DNA of 64,000 bases from Thermogemmatispora sp042408735 (lineage in GTDB: Bacteria; Chloroflexota; Ktedonobacteria; Ktedonobacterales; Ktedonobacteraceae), in the NCBI RefSeq assembly GCF_042408735.1, contig NZ_JBHOQV010000136.1:124001-188000 (forward strand), in the 5' to 3' direction. This document shows, one piece after another, positions 43,585 to 51,982 of the stretch. The notes beneath the pieces are model-generated. The model saw only the letters and a program-made list of their open reading frames with translations. It was not told where the DNA came from and searched no databases. The translations under genes were made by a program, and so were the position numbers. How positions within the stretch are numbered: the stretch's first letter is position 1; each line of letters begins with the position of its first letter.

Positions 43585-45219
43585 ATGTTTGTGCGCTACG
43601 CTCGCTTGCCGTTGCTTGTCCGAGTTCTTTCCGCTCTTGCTGTTGCCTGGCTACTTACGGGAGGGCCGGCCTCCCCCGCCCTGGCCAGGCAGGCCGCCGA
43701 TCCGATCTCGGAAACGGTTCAAACCCAGAGCGTCCATTTCCCCAACTATATCGATTTCCAGTTGAGCGCTGTGGATAGCCTGGCCCCTATCACCACCGCC
43801 TCTATCCACGTTTCAGTCCCTGTGCTCGATGTTGATGATAACGAGCAGGTCTCGGTTCAAGCAGCGAAAACGATTACTCTGCATTGGCGCATGGATATCA
43901 GCGGAGAGAACTATGTTATTCCAGGGGCAACTGTCACTTATTACTGGGAGCTGGGCGATTCTCTAGAGAATGTCCATTTAACGAAATACGTCAGCTTCGT
44001 TGTCACCGATACGCGCTTCGCCTGGCAAAGCGCGACCAACGGTTATATGCACCTCCACTGGTATAACGAGACGCCAGGCTTCGGCCAGGCCCTGCTGACC
44101 CGCGCCATCTCCGATGAGCAGCATCTGGTGGAGGTGACGGGTCTGAACTACCACCGTGCCTTCGATCTCTGGGTCTATAGCAGCGAGAGCGCTTTCCGCA
44201 GCGCTCTTTCTCCCGATACTCTGGAGTGGGTGGGAGGTGAGGCTCTACCGCCTCTCAACGAGGCCTTCTTTATGGTGAGCAGCCTCAATGATGAAACGCT
44301 GGTCCGCGATATGCCCCACGAGATGACTCATTTGCTCTTTCATCAGACGGTCCCTATACGTACCGATATCCCGCGCTGGTTCGATGAGGGCCTGGCTGTC
44401 TACTGCCAGCTCTACCATGAGCCGGAGATGACTGATCGTCTCAATGAGGCCCTGCGCTCCCATTCGCTGCTGCCGCTGGCCCAGATTGCAGAGCGCTTTC
44501 CCAGAGATAGCGATATGGCCTATCTGGCCTATGCAGAGAGCTGGAATCTGGTTGACTATATGTATCGTACCTTCGGCAAAGCAGCGCTCCAGCATCTCTT
44601 CCAGCTATTGAGTAGCGGCAGGCAGAACTTCGATGAGGCCCTGCTGGCCTCTATCGGCGAGGACGAGGCCCATCTGGAAAATCAATGGCACCTGGCTCTG
44701 CATCAGCCCCCAACCCTCTCGCCCTCGCAGATGCAGACACCCGTCGCTCAGTCGGCCTCGACCTCTCAGCTTCGCTTGCCCGCACCAGCTACCAGCGATA
44801 GCCGCGATACAGCCTTGCTTGGACTCGGCGCTATCCTGACGCTGACGGCCCTCCTGGGCACGGCACTGCTCTTGATTTCGCTGCGCAATCAGCGCCTTCA
44901 GGCACTGGCCGCGGTGGAGGCAGCCGAGCAGATTCTGGCCTTCAGCCGCAGTGACTGGCAGAGCCGCAGTGACTGGCAGAGCCGCAGTGACTGGCAGAGC
45001 CATGGCAACTGGCAGGGATCTTCTCCCGCGGGCGGCTCCTCTCCTTCAGGACCTGGCGGCAGCTCGCCCGGGCGGCCCACTTCTGGGATCTCCGGAGACT
45101 TCTCCTACTTTGATCGCGATCGGCCTTCTGGGACTCCAAATGCTCATGAAGGGCCTCCACCACCTCAGGAGCCAGGGCCTGATGACTACTGGCAGAGACC
45201 GCCCTTCTCGGGGCGCTAA
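43585..45219 (+). CDS. Membrane-anchored gluzincin metallopeptidase (peptidase MA-like)
   Basis: 544 aa. Signal peptide to about ALARQA. A beta-rich domain follows, then the zinc motif HEMTHLLFH and, 20-odd residues on, WFDEGLAVYCQ supplying the third ligand Glu, the pattern of peptidase_MA-like enzymes. A Pro-rich linker, a membrane span (LLGLGAILTLTALLGTALLLISL) and a cytoplasmic tail with three exact repeats of SRSDWQ and a fourth degenerate copy follow. The catalytic domain would face outside. AAGGAG lies about ten bases before the ATG at 43585. A TTG at 43564 is an alternative. The substrate is unknown. Confidence 0.82.
   Translation: MFVRYARLPLLVRVLSALAVAWLLTGGPASPALARQAADPISETVQTQSVHFPNYIDFQLSAVDSLAPITTASIHVSVPVLDVDDNEQVSVQAAKTITLHWRMDISGENYVIPGATVTYYWELGDSLENVHLTKYVSFVVTDTRFAWQSATNGYMHLHWYNETPGFGQALLTRAISDEQHLVEVTGLNYHRAFDLWVYSSESAFRSALSPDTLEWVGGEALPPLNEAFFMVSSLNDETLVRDMPHEMTHLLFHQTVPIRTDIPRWFDEGLAVYCQLYHEPEMTDRLNEALRSHSLLPLAQIAERFPRDSDMAYLAYAESWNLVDYMYRTFGKAALQHLFQLLSSGRQNFDEALLASIGEDEAHLENQWHLALHQPPTLSPSQMQTPVAQSASTSQLRLPAPATSDSRDTALLGLGAILTLTALLGTALLLISLRNQRLQALAAVEAAEQILAFSRSDWQSRSDWQSRSDWQSHGNWQGSSPAGGSSPSGPGGSSPGRPTSGISGDFSYFDRDRPSGTPNAHEGPPPPQEPGPDDYWQRPPFSGR
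44944..45015 (+). repeat. 18-base in-frame tandem repeat
   Basis: The unit AGCCGCAGTGACTGGCAG occurs three times exactly (44944-44997) and once changed (44998-45015), encoding SRSDWQ repeats in the cytoplasmic tail of the gluzincin. Copy number may vary between strains. Confidence 0.9.
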
Positions 45220-45239
45220 AGTAAAGAAAGGTTGGGTGA

Positions 45240-45272
45240 CAGGCAGCAGGGTGGCTTCCCCCCTGTTGCCTG
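45240..45272 (+). terminator. Hairpin after the gluzincin gene
   Basis: CAGGCAGCAGGG pairs with CCCTGTTGCCTG (12 bases, one G-U) around a 9-base loop. No T-run follows, so termination strength is doubtful. Confidence 0.45.
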
Positions 45273-45411
45273 CCGCCCAAACCGTCCTTCGCCGCGTTCT
45301 GCCTCCTCTGGCACGATACCGCTCAGATCGCGGGCTGGCTCTCGATAAGCAATTTTCTATCTCTGTCAATAAAAAGAAGTTTTTCATCTTGACAAAGAAA
45401 AAGGTTGAGAT

Positions 45412-46641
45412 GTGGAAAGGATGTGCGCAATGGGTACAATGGGTGCAATGGGTGATGCTATGGACGATGGGATGGCAGATGCTGCTTCGGGGAACGTGCC
45501 AGCCAGCCTTCCCGCCTCCTCCGGCGATTGTTACGCTCTGCCCCTCTCCGACGAAGAGCGCGCTTATTGGGTGGCATTCAGCCGTATTCGGGGGATAGGC
45601 CCAGCCAGCTTCAAGAAGCTCCTGAACTCTTTCCACGGCGAGCTGGCCGCCGCCTGGAAAGCCGGGAGAGCAGAGCTGCTCTACGCCGGTCTCCCCGCTC
45701 GTCTTGTTGAGAGCCTGCTCCGCCAACGGTCCTTGATCGATCCTGAGGCCGAATTGGCGCGCCTGCAAGACCTGGATATTGAGGCGCTGACGCTCAGAGA
45801 CCAGCTCTATCCTCCGGCCCTGCGACGCCTGAGCGACGCCCCTCCGGTGCTCTACCTCCGTGGTCAGCTCAGTCCTGGCGATCATTGTGCCCTGGCCATC
45901 GTGGGCACGCGTCGCATGAGTGCCTACGGTAAACTGGCGACCGAGCGCCTGGCAAGCGAGCTGGCCCGCCACGGCGTGACAATCGTGAGCGGCCTGGCCC
46001 TCGGGGTCGATACGGCAGCCCATACGGCAGCTCTGGCCGCTGGCGGACGCACCATTGCGGTGCTCGCCTGCGGCCTGGATCAGGCCTATCCAGGGTCCAA
46101 CGTACAACTGGCGCGACGCATTGCTACCTCGGGCCAGGGCGCTTTGCTCAGCGAATACCCTCCTGGGGTCTATCCCGATAGCGGCAATTTTCCGGCTCGC
46201 AATCGCATTATTGCCGGCCTGGCGCTGGGAGTCCTGGTGACAGAGGCCCCCCAGAAGAGTGGAGCCTTGATCACGGCTCGCTACGCCCTGGAGGCTGGCC
46301 GCGATGTTTTCGCGGTTCCCGGCAATATGTTCTCGCGTGGCAGCGAGGGCGTCAATCGCCTGATCCAGGATGGGGCCCATTTGATTACGGGTGTCCAGGA
46401 TATCCTCGACGCCCTCAATCTGTTTACGGTTTCACAGTGCCTGGAGCTTCAGGAGGTCCTGCCCGATGATCCGCTAGAGCGCCAACTGCTGGCCTTGCTG
46501 AACCATGAGCCACGCCACATCGATGAGCTGATTCGCTCATCAGGCTTGCCCGCGCAAAGTGTGGCCGCGACGTTGCTGACGCTGGAGCTAAAGGGTATGA
46601 TAAAACAGGTGGGCGCGATGTACTATGTGCTGGCCCGCTAA
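45412..46641 (+). CDS. dprA: DNA processing protein DprA (Smf)
   Basis: 409 aa. A SAM-like N-terminal region (FSRIRGIGPASFKKLL) and the DprA Rossmann core (AIVGTRRMSAYG, VSGLALGVDTAAHTAAL, TIAVLACGLDQAYPGSN, LLSEYPPG, PARNRIIAGL, KSGALITARYALEAGRDVFAVPGN) are followed by a C-terminal winged helix (HIDELIRSSGLPAQSVAATLLTLELKG). It loads RecA on incoming single-stranded DNA in transformation. The start is uncertain: the GTG at 45412 has AAGG seven bases upstream, and several in-frame ATGs follow inside a short ATGGGTACA-type repeat. The conserved part begins 45 residues later. Confidence 0.93.
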   Translation: MERMCAMGTMGAMGDAMDDGMADAASGNVPASLPASSGDCYALPLSDEERAYWVAFSRIRGIGPASFKKLLNSFHGELAAAWKAGRAELLYAGLPARLVESLLRQRSLIDPEAELARLQDLDIEALTLRDQLYPPALRRLSDAPPVLYLRGQLSPGDHCALAIVGTRRMSAYGKLATERLASELARHGVTIVSGLALGVDTAAHTAALAAGGRTIAVLACGLDQAYPGSNVQLARRIATSGQGALLSEYPPGVYPDSGNFPARNRIIAGLALGVLVTEAPQKSGALITARYALEAGRDVFAVPGNMFSRGSEGVNRLIQDGAHLITGVQDILDALNLFTVSQCLELQEVLPDDPLERQLLALLNHEPRHIDELIRSSGLPAQSVAATLLTLELKGMIKQVGAMYYVLAR

Positions 46642-46681
46642 TTCATAGCGCTGCCTGCGCCTGAGAGTAGAGGTCAGCTGT

Positions 46682-49267
46682 ATGATCTTCCTGGATCATC
46701 TTCTTGAGGCAACTAGAGGAAGCCTGGCTTTTGCTGGACGACAGCAGCAGTTTCCAGCTTTCAACCATGATACACGTCAGTTGCTGCCCGGTGAGCTTTT
46801 TGTGGCGGTGCGCGGCGAGCGCGGCGATGGCCACGATTACTGGCAGGATGCTTTGCGCCGCGGGGCCGGTGGCCTGCTGCTCGAGGGGCGCTACTTCAGC
46901 GCACTTTCGGAGGAGCAGCGCGCTACTCTTCAGGAGAGCGGCGCGACTGTGGTGGTGGTCGCCGATACACGCCAGGCGCTGCAGTCCTATGGGCGGGCTA
47001 TCCTGGCTCGCTGGCAGCCTACGGTGATCGCTGTTACGGGAAGCACGGGGAAGACAACGACAAAGGAAGCTATCGCGCATGTGCTTGAGCGCCACTTCAC
47101 TACCTTCAGAAGCTGGCAGAATTACAATGATTTGCTGGGCTTGCCCCTCTCTCTAGGTCGCCTGGAGGAGCATCACGAGTATGCAGTGGTTGAGCTGGGT
47201 TGCGATCATCCTGGCGAGATCGGCGATCTCTGCCGCATTGCTCAGCCGCGCATTGGAGTGCTGACGACCATTAGTCCCACTCAGTTGCAGTACTTTGGTA
47301 GCCTGGAACACCTGGCCGCCGAGCTGGTGAGTCTGGCCGATTATCTGCCCGCCGAGGGGACCCTCGTGGTCAATGGGGATGACGAGCTGATTCGCCGTCT
47401 GCTGCGACGGAACGATATCCGCTTGCAGGCTTTTACCGCCACGGTCCTCGAGAAGGTCCTTGTCTCCTGGGAAGGAACCGAGGTTCACTGGTCAGGCACT
47501 GGTCAGATGCTCCGAACGCGCCTGCTCGGCTCGCATTTTGCGACGACTATTCTGGCCGCCTGGACGGTAGGCCGTCTGTGCGGATTGAGTGAGGAGCAGA
47601 TTGCGCAGGCGCTAACGGAGTTTGCTCCTCTGCCAGGCCGTCTGAATCCCTTGCCTGGTCTGCGGGGTTGCTGGCTGCTGGACGATACCCATAATGCTGC
47701 TCCGGCTTCGATGCTGGCGGGCCTGACAACGCTGGCACACTTGCCAGCGAGGCGGCGTATCGCCGTGCTGGGCGATATGCTTAATCTGGGGAGCTTCGAG
47801 GAGGAGGGCCATGCCCTCGTCGGGCGGGCTGCCGCTAGCCAGGTCGACTATCTGGTGACCCGCGGTGAACGCGCAGCGCTGATCGCTGAAGCGGCGCGTG
47901 AGGCCGGCCTGCCCGCCGGTCGGATCGTGCAGACCTCGACGCACGAGGACGCGGCGCGGGCCGTTGCTGCCTTCCTGGAGGAGGCGCCTCAGCCAGCGGC
48001 GGGAGAGCCGCGGGATGTAGTGCTCATTAAAGGTTCCGAGGAGGCGCGCATGGAGCGCGTCACAGAGCGACTACTGGCCGATCCCACCCTGGCTCCCGAA
48101 CGCCTGGTGCGTCAGACCCCCGGCTGGAAGCAGATTGTGCGCATGCGCCCCGAGCGACCAACGTGGCTGGAGATCGATCTGAGTGCGATCGCCAACAATA
48201 CACGGCGTATTAAGGAGCTGGTAGGGCCGCGGGTCCAGGTACTGGCAAGCTTGAAGGCCGATGCCTATGGCCACGGAGCGCTGAAGGTCGCTCGTACGGT
48301 GCTCCTGAATGGAGCCAGCATGTTGGGCGTGGCCACGGTCAGCGAGGCTACTCCCCTGCGCGAGGCGGGGATTATGGCCCCCATTCTGGTCTTTGGCTAT
48401 GTGCCACACTGGCAGATGCGCGAGGCGGTACGTCTGGGCCTGACGATCACGCTCTACTCCAGTGAGGCAGCTCAGGCGCTCTCGCGGGCCGCCCAGGCCC
48501 TCCAGCGGACGGTGAAGGTCCACCTGAAAGTGGATACCGGTATGGGACGCCTGGGTATCCGCGCGGAGGAGATCGAGGCCATCGTGGCGCTGGCGCGCGA
48601 GGTCAGGCGCCTGCCAGGTCTGGAGCTGGAGGGGATCTTCACCCATTTCGCGATGGCCGACGCGCGCGATCAGTCGTATACGCGCAAGCAGCTAGCCCGC
48701 TTCCAGAGCATCTTGCAGGCCCTGGAGGCCGAGGGACTCCGCCCACCACTGGCGCACGCCGCTAACAGTGCGGCTACCCTGACGGTGCCGGAAGCCCACT
48801 TCGATATGGTGCGCCCAGGAATCGCTCTTTATGGTCTTGACCCCTCGCCGGAGGTCCGCCTGCCCCCCGGTTTTCGTCCGGCTCTTTCTTTCAAGACCCA
48901 GGTGGCTCAGGTCAAGCTGGTTCCAGAGGGGGAGTGCATCGGCTATGGCTGTACCTACGTGACGACGCGCCCGACACGCATCGCGGTCCTGCCGGTCGGC
49001 TACGCGGATGGCTTCCGACGCGCTCCGCGTACCTGGGGTTCTGTCCTGATTCATGGCAGGGAAGCGCCTATCGTAGGCAGGATCTGCATGGATCAGTGCA
49101 TGATCGATGTGACAGACATTCCCGGGGTGCGCGTGGGCGATGAGGTAGTGCTGATTGGACGACAAGGCGAGGCCGTGCTGACGGCGGAACAGGTGGCCGA
49201 GCGCCTGGGGACAATCAATTACGAGGTGGTGTCGGAGATTCTGGCGCGCGTGCCACGGGTCGATTGA
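46682..49267 (+). CDS. MurF-alanine racemase fusion protein
   Basis: 861 aa. The N-terminal half is UDP-MurNAc-tripeptide:D-Ala-D-Ala ligase: NHDTRQLLPGELFVAVRG, P-loop GSTGKTTTK (120-128), RSWQNYND, VVELGCDHPGEI and LLDDTHNAAP. The C-terminal half (from about 495) is alanine racemase: LEIDLSAIANN, PLP lysine K525 in LKADAYGHG, VDTGMGRLGI, RPGIALYG, Y755 in GYGCTYV and RICMDQCMIDV. One chain thus makes D-Ala from L-Ala and adds D-Ala-D-Ala to the stem peptide. Such fusions are known in some phyla. GAGG lies eight bases before the ATG. It follows dprA by 40 bases. Confidence 0.95.
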   Translation: MIFLDHLLEATRGSLAFAGRQQQFPAFNHDTRQLLPGELFVAVRGERGDGHDYWQDALRRGAGGLLLEGRYFSALSEEQRATLQESGATVVVVADTRQALQSYGRAILARWQPTVIAVTGSTGKTTTKEAIAHVLERHFTTFRSWQNYNDLLGLPLSLGRLEEHHEYAVVELGCDHPGEIGDLCRIAQPRIGVLTTISPTQLQYFGSLEHLAAELVSLADYLPAEGTLVVNGDDELIRRLLRRNDIRLQAFTATVLEKVLVSWEGTEVHWSGTGQMLRTRLLGSHFATTILAAWTVGRLCGLSEEQIAQALTEFAPLPGRLNPLPGLRGCWLLDDTHNAAPASMLAGLTTLAHLPARRRIAVLGDMLNLGSFEEEGHALVGRAAASQVDYLVTRGERAALIAEAAREAGLPAGRIVQTSTHEDAARAVAAFLEEAPQPAAGEPRDVVLIKGSEEARMERVTERLLADPTLAPERLVRQTPGWKQIVRMRPERPTWLEIDLSAIANNTRRIKELVGPRVQVLASLKADAYGHGALKVARTVLLNGASMLGVATVSEATPLREAGIMAPILVFGYVPHWQMREAVRLGLTITLYSSEAAQALSRAAQALQRTVKVHLKVDTGMGRLGIRAEEIEAIVALAREVRRLPGLELEGIFTHFAMADARDQSYTRKQLARFQSILQALEAEGLRPPLAHAANSAATLTVPEAHFDMVRPGIALYGLDPSPEVRLPPGFRPALSFKTQVAQVKLVPEGECIGYGCTYVTTRPTRIAVLPVGYADGFRRAPRTWGSVLIHGREAPIVGRICMDQCMIDVTDIPGVRVGDEVVLIGRQGEAVLTAEQVAERLGTINYEVVSEILARVPRVD

Positions 49268-49497
49268 TTGAGGGCCTTAGCTGGCCACTCGCCGGCCATC
49301 GCCCGGGAAAAAGGTCTCGCTGAGACAAAGACCCCTCTCTCCTGGCGCGGTCCAGCACGGCTCTTCTGCGGCGAGCAAGGCCAGGGCATCCACGCAGACA
49401 GCCCGGTAGGGGAGGTCCTGGCAAAGATCACGGCCCTTGTCCGTTCTACTGGCTAGAAGATAGACAGTTCTATATATAAAAGAGCGGAGAGCTGACG
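49268..49497. other. Intergenic before the SLT-like lipoprotein gene
   Basis: An AT-rich stretch (about 49467-49482, containing TATATATAAAA) lies 15-30 bases before the next ATG and may hold its -10 box. No good -35 match was found. Confidence 0.3.
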
Positions 49498-50499
49498 ATG
49501 ACGAAGGGCCGTGTACCAGGAGATACCTTGCCGGGCCATTCCTTATGGCCTGGGCTTCCGCGGGATCTGCGACGAGTTGTTCGGAGGTCAGTGCAGGCAT
49601 GGCACGTCGCACTGCTCATGGCTACGCTCGCCCTTAGCTCCTGCATGGGAGCCAATCAGCCCGCCAGCCTGTCGGCTACCCCAGGCCAGCGGCCAGTGAC
49701 TCCCACGGTGGGGGCGCTAACCTTCGAGCCAGCCGCACAGCCAACGCCCTCGCCGCCCCCCACTACGGCCCCCATCACCCCGGTGGCAACCGCCTCCCCG
49801 GTGACGGGCCTGATCAGTGCGGTGGGAGCTTCTCTTCCCTCGGATGAGGAGTGCGCAGCCAGCATTCACTACAGCTCCTGGGAGCCGCGTCCCGACAATA
49901 GCGCTGCCAATCACCGCGTGCCAACGGCCCAACAGCTGGCCTCGATCGATCAGTTCTATCCAACCTATACACAGAATCCCCAGGCCAATCGCTACAGCGC
50001 GCGCATCAGCGGTCATTTTACGGGGACTACCGATGAAATTATCCAGTGGGTGGCCTGCAAATGGGGGGTCAACGCCGACCTGGTGCGAGCACAGGCCGCG
50101 GTCGAGTCCTGGTGGCACCAGAGCACGGCGGCAGGCAAGACGACAGAGAACCGCTACTGTCCGCCGGGCACCTGGAACGGCTCGTCTTGCCCCTCTTTCT
50201 ACGGCTTGCTACAGATCACCTATCGCTACTTCAGCCACGAGTGGCCGATGATGCGCGATGACACGGCCTTCAATGCCGACTACGTCTATGGGATGATGCG
50301 CATGTGCTACGAGGGCCTGGCAAGCCAGCTAGAGGCTGCGACACCGAGCGCTGGCTATCCACGCTACCACGCCGGCGATATCTGGGGCTGCCTCGGCTCC
50401 TGGTACAGCGGCCAGTGGTACGATAGCGGCGCCATTCACTATATTCAGGAGGTCCAGAAAACGCTGCAAGAGAAACCGTGGCTGGGTCAATGGTTTTAA
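49498..50499 (+). CDS. Lipoprotein with lysozyme-like (SLT-type) domain
   Basis: 333 aa. A basic N terminus of about 35 residues is followed by a hydrophobic stretch ending in lipobox LALSSC, so it is lipid anchored. A Thr/Pro-rich spacer follows. The C-terminal domain reads WGVNADLVRAQAAVESWWHQS (probable catalytic Glu), SFYGLLQITYRYF and Cys pairs, in the order seen in soluble lytic transglycosylases. A role in peptidoglycan cleavage is inferred. GGAG lies eight bases before the ATG. It is probably transcribed on its own. Confidence 0.75.
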   Translation: MTKGRVPGDTLPGHSLWPGLPRDLRRVVRRSVQAWHVALLMATLALSSCMGANQPASLSATPGQRPVTPTVGALTFEPAAQPTPSPPPTTAPITPVATASPVTGLISAVGASLPSDEECAASIHYSSWEPRPDNSAANHRVPTAQQLASIDQFYPTYTQNPQANRYSARISGHFTGTTDEIIQWVACKWGVNADLVRAQAAVESWWHQSTAAGKTTENRYCPPGTWNGSSCPSFYGLLQITYRYFSHEWPMMRDDTAFNADYVYGMMRMCYEGLASQLEAATPSAGYPRYHAGDIWGCLGSWYSGQWYDSGAIHYIQEVQKTLQEKPWLGQWF

Positions 50500-50509
50500 G
50501 CTGGTCGCT

Positions 50510-50541
50510 GCAGCAGGCGGAAGGCCCGTCGGCCCTGCTGC
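50510..50541 (+). terminator. Hairpin after the SLT-like gene
   Basis: GCAGCAGG (50510-50517) with CCTGCTGC (50534-50541) and an inner GC-rich part, ten bases after the stop codon. No T-run. The rest to 50750 holds nothing recognised. Confidence 0.4.
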
Positions 50542-50751
50542 CCTATACCAGTCAAAATAGCAGAGGCCAGGCCTGCCAGAGCGTTGGATGAATCGCCGAT
50601 GAGTAAGCCCGGCTTCAGGCAACGGTTGATCTCTTTGCCCACGCACAGCCCCTTTTCCAGCGCCGACCGTTCTATGCCATCTCGGGACGGCACCGCTTTC
50701 AACACGGGAGGAAACCCACCCGCCAGGGAGCAGTAGCAGTAGAAACTATGC

Positions 50752-50792
50752 TTGCCTTATTTCCCCCCCTTATGGTACTTTCCTAAATAAGG
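50752..50792 (+). promoter_or_regulatory. Promoter bracketed by an inverted repeat
   Basis: TTGCCT (50752-50757) and TACTTT (50776-50781) are 18 bases apart. CCTTATTT (50755-50762) and AAATAAGG (50785-50792) are perfect complements that overlap the -35 box and the transcription start. The repeat would act as a DNA operator, since its first arm is not transcribed. Confidence 0.4.
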
Positions 50793-50878
50793 AGCCTTGC
50801 GGCGCTATGAGCCTGACAGACTTAGGAAGGTTGCCACTGGCGGTGTCCCTTCCCTGCTTGAAGAAAGGCGGAGCCTCA

Positions 50879-51655
50879 ATGGAACGGCAATTCTCGCTCT
50901 TGCAGTCGGTTCCACCCGCTATTATGAGGCAGGCTGAGGCGGAGAGACTCGGCGACTGGCTCTGCGGTTACCGCTTGCCACAGAAAACCTGGGGCTGCCT
51001 CTTGTTGCTGCTGCCCTTGCTTTTCTTCGGAACTCTCTGCTTTGGAAACCTGCAGTCTCCCGTTGGTCTGATCATACTCGTGATAACGCTCGCGCTGCTC
51101 ATCACCTGGGCCATCTGGACATTCGATACCGCCCGTAGCCGCATCGATCTCTTCAGCAACGGTTTTCTCTGGAGCAGCCCCCTCAGCCGGCAAACCTTTC
51201 GCTGGGAGGAGATCCAGACCCTCTGGCGCGGCACCTTCCGGGCAACCCAACCACAGGGAGTCGAAACCATCGACACCATCAAGGTAAAACATCGGAACGG
51301 CAGTGTCTTCGAGATCTCGACCGTCACTCAACTGAATGAGCACGAGCGAGCGCGCATCTGCGATATCATCGAGAGCTATTTTGTCTCCTTTCACCTGCCC
51401 AACCTTCTGGAGCGCTATCAGCGGGGCGAAATCCTGAACTTTGATCCGCTTTTCGTGAGCCGCAGCGGCCTCTCCAATAAGGGCGACTTCTTACCCTGGA
51501 GTCAGGTCGAAGCCATCGAGAGCGGGCCAGAGCGCATTGTGATCCGGCGTGAGGGTCGCACCTCCGACTGGTACCATACCTGGGTTCCTCGCCAGCCCAA
51601 CGCCTGCCTCCTCAAAGCGCTGCTTGAGCTTCTGCAAATGGCCAGTCGCCACTAA
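50879..51655 (+). CDS. Membrane protein with PH-like domains, unknown function (DUF6585-like)
   Basis: 258 aa. Two adjacent hydrophobic spans (WGCLLLLLPLLFFGTLCF and GLIILVITLALLITWAIW) near the N terminus are followed by two beta-rich units with the pattern seen in bacterial PH domains (SRIDLFSNGFLWSSPLSRQTFRWEEIQTLW; DPLFVSRSGLSNKGDFLPWSQVEAIESG). It resembles DUF6585-type proteins, a tentative match. The ATG at 50879 has a GGAG site just upstream. An ATG at 50807 would add 24 residues and has AAGGAG at a long spacing. No operon partners. Confidence 0.6.
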   Translation: MERQFSLLQSVPPAIMRQAEAERLGDWLCGYRLPQKTWGCLLLLLPLLFFGTLCFGNLQSPVGLIILVITLALLITWAIWTFDTARSRIDLFSNGFLWSSPLSRQTFRWEEIQTLWRGTFRATQPQGVETIDTIKVKHRNGSVFEISTVTQLNEHERARICDIIESYFVSFHLPNLLERYQRGEILNFDPLFVSRSGLSNKGDFLPWSQVEAIESGPERIVIRREGRTSDWYHTWVPRQPNACLLKALLELLQMASRH

Positions 51656-51982
51656 TCCCTTCCTTCCAGGAGGCCGCTTCTCCCTTCTCCTGTCAGTCTG
51701 TTTGTTTGTCAGGCTACGGAAATGCCAGACCGGCTTTTCCGCTGGAAGGGGAACTTTTCCTCCAGACCTGAGCCGGCCGTAGCGATAGCTTGCAGGAGCA
51801 CTATCTATGGCGGGCCTCCCCCTTCTCCCAAGAGGGACCTCGGACCTCCCCAGGCGAGCGAGCTGGGAGGCGAACATAAAGGCCAGGAGGCCGGCAACAG
51901 CTCCCCTGGCCTGGCACCATTACAGGCGCCTCGATAGCGACTAAGGCGGTTGGGGCCGATCGACCGCAGAAACAGGTCAGGA
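51656..51982. other. Intergenic between convergent genes
   Basis: About 330 bases. A seven-base stem GGCCAGG/CCTGGCC lies at about 51881-51917. No T-run and no coding frame with a ribosome binding site. Confidence 0.35.

Noticed and set aside
44944..45015. CRISPR-like repeat
   Set aside because: Units are directly adjacent without spacers and are in frame in a coding sequence.
50496..50705. 69-codon minus-strand frame in a gap
   Set aside because: No start signal or family, and it overlaps a hairpin after the SLT-like gene.
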